Positions 8,689 to 17,400 of a stretch of DNA of 40,222 bases are shown here, one piece after another. The DNA lies in the NCBI GenBank assembly GCA_021777055.1, contig JAIQZO010000109.1:1-40222 (forward strand), written 5' to 3'. Every line of letters starts with the position of its first letter. Position 1 is the stretch's first letter. The position numbers and the translations under genes are program-made. The notes under the pieces are model-generated. The model ran no database searches, was not told the DNA's origin, and was given only the letters and a program-made list of their open reading frames with translations. This DNA is from Candidatus Anammoxibacter sp. GTDB taxonomy: Bacteria > Planctomycetota > Brocadiia > Brocadiales > Anammoxibacteraceae.

Positions 8689-11610
8689 ATGCTAAGACGT
8701 ATAGAAAACAAATTGTTATTCTGGTTTATTGTTTTTGCGATTATTCCCTTATCTATTACTGGAGGTGTCTCCTATAACACAGGAATAGAAAGCGTAAGAC
8801 AACAAACATGTGAAAACCTTTCTATTGTTGTTTCCAGTGTAAAAAGGCAGATCCAGACTTTCATAGTATCACAAAAGAATATTGCAAAAGATTTTTCTTC
8901 TGATAAGGAGATAATTGAAGACCTTAAACTGATACGGGAGCCTAACACTGATAAAGAGGTTATTGCTAAAGGATTGAGAGAACATTTGCTTCTCAATAAA
9001 TTGGGTTTGTATTCTCCCGTCTTGCTGGATATTTCTGTATTAGACTCTGACGGTCAAGTGGTATGTTCTGCCAATAAAGGGAGTATTAAAGAAGGCAATA
9101 CCCATAAGAGATCTTTTAATGAAGTAAAAAGTAGCGGATGTTTTGGTAATATTTACTATTCTAATGAGCATTGTGAACACGTGATTGATGTGTCCGCGCC
9201 GGTGATAGATAAAGAGAGCCACTGTATGCTGGGTGTTGTTGTCAATACTCTCAGTTCAACCATATTAGAAAATTTAACTCAAGATCGCTGGCTGGAAGAA
9301 TATACCGGCCTTAATGATTTGTCCACTACCGGGCGTTACTTTTATGGTAACAAAAGAACAAATGCGAGTAAAGAGAGGCTTCGAGAAATTGATGCTAACC
9401 GTAATATGGCTGATGTTTATATCGTGAATAGTGATAAGCTCATGATCACTCAATCGCAATTAGTAGATAACAGTATGATGAATTGTCTTGTTGATACAGA
9501 ACCCGTCAGGAAGGCGCTAAATGGTGGTGGTGAGATGGTTGGGGTGTATGATGATCACAGGGGGGTTTCAATAATAGGTGCATCGGCATTTATTGATGAA
9601 TTAGGCTGGGTAATATTGATAGAGAAGGATAGGGATAATACTTTTGGTCTGCTCTTTAAACTGAAAGCCCAGATGGTTGTCTTTGGTTTGATAACTTTAT
9701 GCATTGTCATATTGGTTTCAACCGCTGTTGCGAAAAAGATGACACTCCCAATTGAGGAGCTTATATTTGCAACAAAGACACATTCTGTAGGCGGTACAGA
9801 TTACAGGGTCAAAAGTATCGCAAAAGGCCAACTGGGAGAACTGGCTGTATCATTTAATAAAATGTGTGATGAGCTGAAAGAGGTCTCCGTTTCCAGAGAT
9901 TTTTTTGAAAAAATACTTACCGGAATGAGCGATTCGGTTATTATCACTGACATACATTATAATATATTGTTTGTAAATCCTATTACTGTTAATATGCTTG
10001 GTTATACTAATGATGAGCTTATTGGTAAATCTATCCATTCACTGATATTTGAAGGGGGGATATTAGGTGATTTGGATACCGTGATGATGTCAGAAGATAC
10101 GAATATTGTAAAGGGCAGGTATATTACCTTTAGAACAAAAGATGGAAATACTGTATTTGTTAACTTTTCATCATTCTTCACCAGGGATTGCATACACAAA
10201 AGACACATATTTGATTGTGACCTGCTTCAGAACGAAGGTGGATGCTCCGATTGTGGAGAAGTGAGAATAATAAGTATTGCCCATGATATTACTCCTCATA
10301 AGGAAACAGAGGTTAGGTTGCAAAAGGCAAGAGATGCGGCGGAGTACAGTGCGAGAGTTAGGACCGAATTTCTAGCAAACATGAGCCATGAGATTCGCAC
10401 TCCATTAAATGCCATCCTGGGGTTGGCCGAGGTGCTTGAAGAGGGTGTTTATGGTGAGCTAAATGAGAAACAGGGTAAAACTCTACATAACATTACGGTT
10501 AGCGGAAAACATTTACTCTCATTGATTAATAACATTCTTGATATCTCTAAAGTTAATGCTGGGAAATTGGATCTGGAGTTTAGTATAGTATCTATAAAAT
10601 CAATCTGTGAAATCAGTTTGCTCTTTGTAATAAATACAGCTCATAAGAAGAATATAAGGATAATCAAGAAAATAGATGCAACTGCACCTTCTATGCAAGC
10701 AGATGAACTTCGTCTGAAGCAGATACTTGTTAATCTATTGAGTAACGCTGTCAAATTTGCTGATGTTGGTGGAGCTATGGGGCTAGAAGTTGTTGCTGAT
10801 AAAGAGAATAATATTGTCATGTTTATCGTCTGGAATAATGGCCCGGAAATATCATCCGATGATATGAATCGGTTGTTTAAACCATTTTCACAAATTAGAG
10901 GGAGACATCAAGATAATCAGAAGGGGACAGGGTTAGGGCTTTTTCTTGTAAAACAGATGTCAGAACAGCATGGTGGGACAATATCTGTTGAGAGCGAGAA
11001 GGGTAAAGGGTGCAGATTTGTTGTAAAATTACCGTTGGATAGATCTTTGGAAAGTGTGCCTGTGAAACGGAGCAATAAGATAGACGGATATGATATAAGA
11101 GAGCTTCCTGGAGTTATTGAAAATAGGGTTCCATCAACTAGCGGCATAAAGATGAATTCGTTGTCGGATTATACTGATAAAAGCAGTAAAGTGGAGGATG
11201 CTGAGATGCCACTAGTGCTAATTGCGGAGGACGATGAGATAAGTAGTGATCTACTTTCTACATATTTAAATTCTAAAGGATTCTCTGTTATAATTGCAAA
11301 TGACGGAAGTGACGCCATTAAATTAACCAGAGAGAGAAGACCGGATATTGTACTTATGGATATTCGTATGCCTGTTATGAATGGGATTGAGGCCGCCAGG
11401 CATATTAAATCAGATTTCAGGACAGCAAAGATTCCCATAATAGCAGTTACAGCTTCCGCTTTGTATGGATATGATTGTGATGATCGTAAATTATGTATAG
11501 ATGCCGGTATAGATAACTATATAACCAAACCTGTGAATCTAAATGTTTTGGTTCAAACTGTTATAAAGGTGTTGAAAGAAACAAATGGCGAAAGAATGTG
11601 CGCACGGTAA
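8689..11610 (+). CDS. Hybrid sensor histidine kinase: Cache-HAMP-PAS-HisKA-HATPase-REC
   Basis: This 973-residue membrane kinase is paralogous to the one at 3400; the first 20 residues and the whole sensor align well by eye. The order is a membrane anchor (about 10-30), a periplasmic double-Cache domain (about 35-320), a second helix (about 325-350), HAMP, and a PAS domain (about 405-540) with C501, H503, H506, C510, C519 and C522. HisKA follows with ANMSHEIRTP (His567), then HATPase_c and one receiver with phosphoacceptor Asp891. The G1 box, usually DxGxG, reads NNGPE (N716, E720), which may weaken ATP binding; the G2 box GTGLGLFLV is intact. No HPt domain is present. The start ATG lacks a strong ribosome-binding site, as in its paralogue. 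Confidence 0.95.
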   Translation: MLRRIENKLLFWFIVFAIIPLSITGGVSYNTGIESVRQQTCENLSIVVSSVKRQIQTFIVSQKNIAKDFSSDKEIIEDLKLIREPNTDKEVIAKGLREHLLLNKLGLYSPVLLDISVLDSDGQVVCSANKGSIKEGNTHKRSFNEVKSSGCFGNIYYSNEHCEHVIDVSAPVIDKESHCMLGVVVNTLSSTILENLTQDRWLEEYTGLNDLSTTGRYFYGNKRTNASKERLREIDANRNMADVYIVNSDKLMITQSQLVDNSMMNCLVDTEPVRKALNGGGEMVGVYDDHRGVSIIGASAFIDELGWVILIEKDRDNTFGLLFKLKAQMVVFGLITLCIVILVSTAVAKKMTLPIEELIFATKTHSVGGTDYRVKSIAKGQLGELAVSFNKMCDELKEVSVSRDFFEKILTGMSDSVIITDIHYNILFVNPITVNMLGYTNDELIGKSIHSLIFEGGILGDLDTVMMSEDTNIVKGRYITFRTKDGNTVFVNFSSFFTRDCIHKRHIFDCDLLQNEGGCSDCGEVRIISIAHDITPHKETEVRLQKARDAAEYSARVRTEFLANMSHEIRTPLNAILGLAEVLEEGVYGELNEKQGKTLHNITVSGKHLLSLINNILDISKVNAGKLDLEFSIVSIKSICEISLLFVINTAHKKNIRIIKKIDATAPSMQADELRLKQILVNLLSNAVKFADVGGAMGLEVVADKENNIVMFIVWNNGPEISSDDMNRLFKPFSQIRGRHQDNQKGTGLGLFLVKQMSEQHGGTISVESEKGKGCRFVVKLPLDRSLESVPVKRSNKIDGYDIRELPGVIENRVPSTSGIKMNSLSDYTDKSSKVEDAEMPLVLIAEDDEISSDLLSTYLNSKGFSVIIANDGSDAIKLTRERRPDIVLMDIRMPVMNGIEAARHIKSDFRTAKIPIIAVTASALYGYDCDDRKLCIDAGIDNYITKPVNLNVLVQTVIKVLKETNGERMCAR

Positions 11611-11686
11611 AGAGGTAAAAAAAGTGGAAGTGCAATCTGCCGTTGCATGATTTATCAGGTTTTTTCAGAAATAAATAAAAGTTCTT

Positions 11687-12790
11687 ATGGAAAAGATAAA
11701 AAAAAGAAAACAGATATTAATAGTTGATGATGATCCTATCACATGTGATATATTAGGTGGTATGCTGCACACTGAAGGGTATGTTTTAGAGTTTGTGTCA
11801 AATGGAGACGATGCCATAAAATTTGTGAAGGCTTTCTTGCCTGATACTGTTTTACTAGACGTTATTATGCCAGATATGAACGGTTTTGAAGTGTGTCGAA
11901 GACTTAAAGAAGATGTAATGACACGTAACATTCCTATAATATTAATAACAGGGCTAGACAGCAAGAATGATCTTGAAACCGGTATTAATGCTGGGGCTGA
12001 AGATTTCCTGGTGAAACCTGTAAACGGTTTAGAATTAAGGGCGAGGGTCCGATCAATGCTACGAATTAAGAGCCAGTTTGACGAATTACAGGAGGAGATG
12101 GTTTTAAGGGAAGATATGTCAAACATGATAATGCACGATTTGAAGAATCCATTATCTGCAATAGTTATGGCAGGCCAGATTTTGCAATTAAATATTAAAA
12201 CACCATCAGATTTAAAGCTTGTAGAGACTATGCAGTCGCAGGCACGCCGTCTGGAATCTATCATGAATGATATGCTTACTTTATCTAAAATGAAAGAGGG
12301 AAGGTTGATGTTAAAGTATGAAGGCATAGACATTGATAATTTGCTACTGGAGTTGTGTGAAGACTACACTCCTGTTGCGAGTTCAAGGGACATTTCCCTT
12401 ATTTTAATCCCATCTGGAGTTCCCAGAAAAATAAAGTTAGATAGAAACATGTTTCAAAGGGTTTTGGACAATCTGATTACTAATGCTATAAAGTTTTCTC
12501 CAAAAGATAGCAAAATAACTATAAGAATAGAATATATGGATTCTGAAAGTGATAAAGAGAACAGCTCATATTCAGTTTCTATTAAGATTGCAGATGAAGG
12601 ATACGGAATACCGGAGAAATATCATAAAGATATCTTTGAAAAATATAAAGTTGTTGCTCTAAAGAAAGACGGCGTTCCTCAATTTGGTTTAGGGCTAGCC
12701 TTCTGTAAGATGGTTATGGAAGCCCATGGAGGCCATATACATGTCAAAGCAAATGAGCCTAAAGGCTCTATTTTTATTGTGGAGCTGTGA
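11687..12790 (+). CDS. Receiver-histidine kinase fusion protein (cytoplasmic)
   Basis: This 367-residue protein begins with a receiver (ILIVDDDPI, phosphoacceptor Asp58 in VLLDVIMPDMNG, Lys in FLVKPVNG). HisKA follows with the H-box IMHDLKNPLSA (His150), then HATPase_c with the N-box (LDNLITNAIKFSP), G1 (ADEGYGIP) and G2 (QFGLGLAFCK). It has no membrane segment, so it is probably a soluble kinase controlled by phosphorylation of its receiver, possibly by one of the two upstream hybrid kinases (inference). It is the last gene of the same-strand signalling run. The ATG at 11687 follows an A-rich leader without a clear Shine-Dalgarno sequence. Confidence 0.93.
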   Translation: MEKIKKRKQILIVDDDPITCDILGGMLHTEGYVLEFVSNGDDAIKFVKAFLPDTVLLDVIMPDMNGFEVCRRLKEDVMTRNIPIILITGLDSKNDLETGINAGAEDFLVKPVNGLELRARVRSMLRIKSQFDELQEEMVLREDMSNMIMHDLKNPLSAIVMAGQILQLNIKTPSDLKLVETMQSQARRLESIMNDMLTLSKMKEGRLMLKYEGIDIDNLLLELCEDYTPVASSRDISLILIPSGVPRKIKLDRNMFQRVLDNLITNAIKFSPKDSKITIRIEYMDSESDKENSSYSVSIKIADEGYGIPEKYHKDIFEKYKVVALKKDGVPQFGLGLAFCKMVMEAHGGHIHVKANEPKGSIFIVEL

Positions 12791-13289
12791 AAGTTTGCAA
12801 GTTCTGCTGCAGTTTAAGATGCACATTCATCAAATAAATCCCCTAGTTTTTACAATTCTGCTACGTCTGCCTGTAAATCATACAGTTTATTGTTTTGGCA
12901 ATTATGTAAAAGTAGAATGCTTGCTCAGTCATCTTATGATTTTGCTGTTTATCTACTGATTTCATAGTAGGCTTAAGATATACACCCATGACTGTATTCC
13001 TTTTATCTTCCTCATCAGACATTAAGTTGACTTTTCACTGTATGATGTCCGGATATATTTTCTGTCTGCCTTATTAGTAACTGTAGTTGTTGATATACCG
13101 CTATTAACCTAACTTAGATAGTCGAAGGACGTAACACTTTACATATTAAACGGTTCTGGCTTTTGATGGCGTAAATTATGTTAAGTTCTTTGTTCATTAA
13201 TTGAAGTAGAGATGTCTGTAGTCTAGTACAACGTCTATGTTGTATTGGCGATAACCATGTGATCTAAACTCTTTTTGTTAACAGATAGC

Positions 13290-13446
13290 AACTACTTAGG
13301 TGGATAGGCTGAAGGCTGAAGGTAAAGCTTAAAGGCAAAAAGACTGTTTTTTTTACTTTTTGCCTTTAGCCTGGCAACCTAAAATGTTTTATGTTTTATG
13401 CTTTCACCTTCAGTCTTCAGCCTTCAGTCTATCCACAGGAGTAGTT
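13290..13446. repeat. Foldback (MITE-like) element with inverted terminal arms
   Basis: The left end (13290 onwards: AACTACTTAGGTGGATAG, then CTGAAGG twice) is the reverse complement, with a few mismatches, of the right end (CCTTCAG repeats then TCTATCCACAGGAGTAGTT to 13446). An inner pair AAAGGCAAAAAG / CTTTTTGCCTTT extends the stem. The 157-base unit has no coding capacity. A diverged end copy lies at about 13661-13692. Confidence 0.7.
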
Positions 13447-13698
13447 AACAACGGACAAAACTTAAGAAATCATACCCGTCACTAGAACGTTGACGCTGTA
13501 CTAGGTCATCTTAAGTCGTTTTTTAACAGTGGTTTACTGATTTAATTACTTTGCCTAAAGCGGTGAATTTCCGTTAAAAATGTTGAAATGTGTGAGAATG
13601 ATAGCTTTGAGGTAATAAATAAAGCATGGGAGAACATAATTGGTCGATGCTAATAAATTGTAACTACTACCCAGGTGAATAGGCTTAAGAGTGGCGCC

Positions 13699-13712
13699 TT
13701 GATGTAAATCAA
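13699..13712. promoter_or_regulatory. Perfect FNR/CRP-type palindrome TTGAT-N4-ATCAA
   Basis: TTGATGTAAATCAA matches the consensus half-sites recognised by FNR and related Crp/Fnr-family regulators. It lies 263 bases before the ATG of the FG-GAP gene, which is far but possible if the promoter is distal. No -10/-35 pair can be assigned with confidence. Confidence 0.4.
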
Positions 13713-13975
13713 CGATTTCACAACGCTCAAGTCATGATATTTAAGGCTTTCTCCGTTCCGATGACCTTTGACTTAATCAGGGATAAACTCTGATAATACA
13801 AGAACCCAATTAACCTTATACCTTTAGCTTAACAATCTGCGTGTTTACAATAAATTGACCAAAACATTGAATTTTGATAATTAATTTCTCTACTATTCCG
13901 ATATTTATATAAATATTGATCAAGTGTTAGCTTTTAGATTCGGAAAAATTGCAAATACATTTGCGGAGATTTAGA

Positions 13976-16522
13976 ATGGAGAGAAAAGTGCATAGTTTTA
14001 AGTTTAGACAAGGGTTTTTAAGCTCAATGTGTGGATTTAGATTTTTGTTTTTGCTATTGTTTTGCTGCATGGTTTTGATTTGTTATGTGCGAAATAGCGC
14101 AAACGCACAAATTTTCACGACTATTTCTCATCAAAAGATAAGTGATACCGAGGGTAGTTTTGCCGGGATAATAGATGATGAAGAATTCTTTGGACGTGCG
14201 ATTGCGTCATTAGGGGATTTAGATGGAGATGGCGTTTCTGACATTGCCGTAGGTGCGCCTCTTGATGATGACGGGGAACGAAACAGGGGCGCAATTTGGG
14301 TGTTATTCTTGAATCAGGATGGCACAGTTAAAACAGAACAAAAGATTAGCGACACTAGTGGTAATTTTAACGGCGCGTTAAATGGCGTTGATAATTTTGG
14401 TTTTAGTATAACGTCATTAGGAGATATAGATGGAGATGGTATTATTGACATTGCCGTAGGTGCACCTCTTGATAATGACGGCGGTGTGGATAGGGGAGCT
14501 GTCTGGATATTGTTCTTGAATCAGGATGGTACGGTTAAAACAGAACAAAAGATTAGCGATACTAGCGGTAATTTTAACGGAGTGTTAGACAATACGGACT
14601 TTTTTGGCTCTAGTGTTGCGTCATTAGGAGATTTAGATGGAGATGGCATTATTGACATAGTGGTAAGTACTTCGCTTGATGATGATGGTGGTATTGATAG
14701 GGGGGCTGTCTGGGTATTGTTCTTGAATCAAGATGGTACGGTCAAAACAGAACAAAAGATTAGCGATACTAGTGGTAATTTTAACGGAGTGTTAAACAAT
14801 ACAGATCTTTTTGGCTTTAATGTTGCATCATTAGGAGATTTAGATGGAGATGGCATTACTGATATTGCTGTGGGTGCTCCTCTTGATGACGATGGGCAGC
14901 TTAACAGTGGTGCGGTTTGGCTGTTGTTCTTAAATCAGGATGGTACGGTTAAAACAGAACAAAAAATTAGCGACACTAGTGGTAATTTCAATGGGGCGTT
15001 AGACAGTACTGCGTTTTTTGGTTTTAGTGTTGCGTCGTTGGGAGATCTAGATGCTGATGGCATCACTGAGATTGCAGTTGGCTCTCCTCTTGATGATGAT
15101 GGAGGTGTTGATCGAGGCGCGGTTTGGGTGTTGTTTTTGAATCAAGACGGCACAGTTAAAACAGAACAAAAAATTAGCGATACCGAGGGAGGGTTTACTG
15201 GTACGATAGATGATAACAATCAATTTGGTACTACTGTGAGCTTAATAGGAGATGTGGATGGTAGCAATGGTACCGCTGAGATTGCTATTGGCGTTCCTCT
15301 TGATGACGATGGAGGTGATAATAGAGGCGCTGTTTGGATTCTTTTCTTTACTAATAATTCTGTTGCAACACCAACACCAACACCAACACCAACACCAACA
15401 CCAACTCCAACACCAACACCAACTCTAACACCAACTCTAACACCAACTCCAACGGCAACACCAGGCGGAGGTGACGGTGGAGATGCAGGTGGCGGAGATG
15501 GTGGTGCCGGCGGAGATGCAGGTGGCGGAGATGGTGGTGCTGGCGGAGGTGCAGGTGGTGGAGATGGTGGTGCCGGCGGAGATGCCGGTGGCGGAGATGG
15601 TGGTGCTGGCGGAGGTGCAGGTGGTGGAGATGCAGGTGGCGGAGATGGTGGTGCTGGCGGAGGTGCAGGTGGTGGAGATGCAGGTGGCGGAGATGCAGGT
15701 GGCGGAGATGCAGGTGGCGGAGATGCAGGTGGCGGAGGTGCAGGTGGCGGAGGTGCAGGTGGCGGAGGTGCAGGTTCAACGCCAATACCAAATGAATCAC
15801 CGACTCCAGTAGGTACACCAACGATATCTATAACCGTAACTCCCACTGTTACACCGACGATATCTATAACACCGACCCCAGATCCAATTACCCAAGTCAT
15901 ATCATCCGTGTTAGTAAATCCAATTACGGCTACCAGATCAAGAGTTAATTTGGAAACCGCTATAGTTACGATATTGGATCAAGATGGACAACCCATGCCT
16001 GATGTGTCAGTCATGGCTTTCACAAATGAGCGAAGAGATATAGTAGAACCAACTATTGCTGTTACAAAATCTGATGGCACTGCAGAGTTTCAATTCAGTT
16101 TTAAGGCTTTTAGGGCTAGAGGTGTAATAACTTTTGTTCCAGTTAGTGCGACAGCTACTCTTACACAAATACCAAGACCATTTTTAGATCGTATAAGGCC
16201 GCCAACTGAAACAACACCAACTCCAACGCCAGAACCATCAACAAAGGCCATTTCTTCGCTGATAGTAAGTCCAGTGTCGGCTTTTTCAACTGTGTTTAGG
16301 CGAACTGCTACAGTTACGGTATTGGATCAAGATGGACAACCAATACCTGGTGCATCTGTCATTGCCTTTGCAAATGTGAAAAGGGAAGTAACTCCAACTA
16401 TTGCCGTTACGGAAGCTGATGGTACTGCTGAGTTTAGATTCAGTTTTAGCTCTTTTAATGCGAACAAAATAATTACATTTGTACCGGATAATCTAAAGGC
16501 GACTATTACGCAAACACAATAA
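13976..16522 (+). CDS. Secreted FG-GAP repeat protein with Thr-Pro linker, Gly-rich region and two Ig-like domains
   Basis: The start is the ATG at 13976, with GGAG (13964-13967) 8 bases upstream; the in-frame TTG at 13949 is less likely. A long signal peptide with a hydrophobic core (FLFLLLFCCMVLI) ends near NSANAQ. Six FG-GAP-type repeats of exactly 69 residues follow, each with a calcium-binding-like DLDGDGxxDI(A/V)VG motif and a WVLFLNQDGTVKTEQKISD tail. After them come a (TP)n linker, a Gly/Asp/Ala-rich region of about 100 residues, a Ser/Thr/Pro stretch and two homologous domains of about 85 residues (ISSxxVxPxxA ... VLDQDGQP ... DGTAEF ... ITFVP) that resemble invasin-type Ig-like folds. 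It is probably an extracellular or wall-associated protein for adhesion or the envelope; the substrate is unknown. It stands alone on its strand, with no adjacent secretion genes. Confidence 0.92.
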   Translation: MERKVHSFKFRQGFLSSMCGFRFLFLLLFCCMVLICYVRNSANAQIFTTISHQKISDTEGSFAGIIDDEEFFGRAIASLGDLDGDGVSDIAVGAPLDDDGERNRGAIWVLFLNQDGTVKTEQKISDTSGNFNGALNGVDNFGFSITSLGDIDGDGIIDIAVGAPLDNDGGVDRGAVWILFLNQDGTVKTEQKISDTSGNFNGVLDNTDFFGSSVASLGDLDGDGIIDIVVSTSLDDDGGIDRGAVWVLFLNQDGTVKTEQKISDTSGNFNGVLNNTDLFGFNVASLGDLDGDGITDIAVGAPLDDDGQLNSGAVWLLFLNQDGTVKTEQKISDTSGNFNGALDSTAFFGFSVASLGDLDADGITEIAVGSPLDDDGGVDRGAVWVLFLNQDGTVKTEQKISDTEGGFTGTIDDNNQFGTTVSLIGDVDGSNGTAEIAIGVPLDDDGGDNRGAVWILFFTNNSVATPTPTPTPTPTPTPTPTPTLTPTLTPTPTATPGGGDGGDAGGGDGGAGGDAGGGDGGAGGGAGGGDGGAGGDAGGGDGGAGGGAGGGDAGGGDGGAGGGAGGGDAGGGDAGGGDAGGGDAGGGGAGGGGAGGGGAGSTPIPNESPTPVGTPTISITVTPTVTPTISITPTPDPITQVISSVLVNPITATRSRVNLETAIVTILDQDGQPMPDVSVMAFTNERRDIVEPTIAVTKSDGTAEFQFSFKAFRARGVITFVPVSATATLTQIPRPFLDRIRPPTETTPTPTPEPSTKAISSLIVSPVSAFSTVFRRTATVTVLDQDGQPIPGASVIAFANVKREVTPTIAVTEADGTAEFRFSFSSFNANKIITFVPDNLKATITQTQ
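14137..15355 (+). repeat. Six in-phase 207-bp FG-GAP coding repeats
   Basis: The segment GATTAGCGA (or a close variant) recurs at 14137, 14344, 14551, 14758, 14965 and 15172, an exact spacing of 207 bases. The middle copies are near identical at DNA level, while the first and last are more diverged. Confidence 0.9.
15369..15773 (+). repeat. Coding microsatellite and minisatellite: (ACACCA)n then GGTGGCGGAGATGCA-type units
   Basis: The first part (about 15369-15460) is an ACACCA hexamer tract encoding Thr-Pro. The second (about 15465-15773) is built from 15-base units (variants of GGTGGCGGAGATGCA) and longer combinations encoding GGGDA and GGAGG. Both stay in frame through every unit. The proline-rich and His-Leu-rich frames on the other strand here are by-products of the repeats. 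Confidence 0.9.
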
Positions 16523-16663
16523 AAATTTCTTGCTCCTAGTGATAGGTAACTAAAGTCTAATTGTATGGTTTGTGTTGCCTTTTTATAGTATTACACTGTA
16601 AAAACTTGTTTGCTAGAAAGAAAATTTTACCGTGCATTGTTAAATTATTTGAAACGGTATAGT

Positions 16664-16857
16664 TACTGGATGCTTGATACTAGATGCCAGATAATTTATT
16701 GTGCTGTCTTAAAATGTTATATCTTAGATTGAGTTTTCCTCTTTTTCATATTACATCTTGAAAAAAAATAGAAACCTAACTGATTGCCAGTATCCAGTAT
16801 CTAGAATCCAGTATCCGGAATCTTGTATTTTGGTTACTGCTTCGCCGCATTATGCTT
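16664..16857. repeat. Foldback element, family with GCGGC-hairpin tail
   Basis: The left arm (16664-16690, TACTGGATGCTTGATACTAG onwards) is imperfectly complementary to the right arm (16785-16824, CCAGTATCCAGTATCTAG onwards). The right arm ends in TTTTGGTTACTGCTTCGCCG, the same tail type that follows the arms at 29143 and 36703. Confidence 0.55.
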
Positions 16858-17199
16858 TAGTCTATTATTCTGTAAATCCTGGGGGGCTTGATGGTAAAGC
16901 CCTCTAATTGAACAAGTAAAATATTCAAATTGTTTTTATATACAATAGTGTAATGAAGTTAATTATAGTGTCTTTCATATGGCACTTTATATCCTAACTT
17001 TGTTGAGCCAAAACCAAACACGATTTAATAAATTCCGAATCACAATACCAGAATGATCAAAACCAGTTTGTTTGGAATTTTGTATTTGTTTATTGGAAAT
17101 TGTTTGCTATTTGGGATTTGTTATACGGTGCTTATCAGATATCATACAAAACCCAACAAATAAATATCTTGCCAAGAATTGTCAAAACATTATTGCTAA

Positions 17200-17390
17200 G
17201 ATACTAAGACTTGATGAGAAGGTTCATTATTTTTGGAATGGAAAGTAATTCCTGAATTCATCAATCGCTTCCATATCCTTTTAAATAAACCTATATTGCT
17301 GTAAGATAAAGGAAATCTCCTCGGCGATTAATATAGGTGATATCAATGCTCCAGACGAAGTCATTGATTTCCAGCTATGCCGGTGGTCAA
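17200..17390 (-). pseudogene. Relic of an IS3-family transposase (OrfB, rve integrase core)
   Basis: Read on the minus strand, 17371-17295 gives LEINDFVWSIDITYI followed by NRRGDFLYLTAI and a stop. This is the strand around the first catalytic Asp of IS3-type OrfB proteins (usually RPNQVWSTDITYI ... FxYLxAI). After a gap, about 17275-17200 reads MEAIDEFRNYF and, one frame over, NNEPSHQVL, which matches the family's C-terminal FYNxxRPHQxLG region. The middle third, including the second Asp, has been deleted, and there are stops and a frameshift. Neither half has a start codon or ribosome-binding site. It is a non-functional remnant left between two convergent genes. Confidence 0.75.
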
Positions 17391-17400
17391 TGACTAAAAT

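Larger units (their letters stand above)
12791..13975. other. Long intergenic spacer with repeats and an FNR-type site
   Basis: This spacer of about 1.2 kb between the signalling run and the FG-GAP gene holds a foldback element (13290-13446), a partial third copy of its end (about 13661-13692) and a perfect TTGAT-N4-ATCAA palindrome (13699-13712). I see no coding sequence; the 77-codon frame at 12726-12959 overlaps the kinase gene and has no family features. Confidence 0.6.
16523..17400. other. Convergent intergenic spacer with inverted repeats and an IS relic
   Basis: The spacer lies between two genes that converge. It contains a foldback element at about 16664-16857, an A+T-rich low-complexity inverted repeat near 17030-17130 (AAATTCC / GGAATTT arms), and a decayed IS3-type transposase at 17200-17390. 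Confidence 0.6.

Noticed and set aside
12726..12959. 77-codon frame overlapping the end of the receiver-kinase gene
   Set aside because: It overlaps a solid coding sequence in another frame and has no ribosome-binding site or family features.
13949..13975. Upstream TTG start for the FG-GAP protein
   Set aside because: The ATG at 13976 has a properly spaced GGAG and gives a normal signal peptide. The extra nine residues fall over that ribosome-binding site.
15465..15773. CRISPR-like regular repetition
   Set aside because: There are no unique spacers between repeats and the tract lies in frame within a coding sequence.
15220..15900. Proline-rich, His/Leu-rich and Met/Val-rich frames on both strands over the FG-GAP gene
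   Set aside because: They are translations of the Thr-Pro and Gly-Asp repeat DNA in other frames. Repeats with units in multiples of three keep all frames open.
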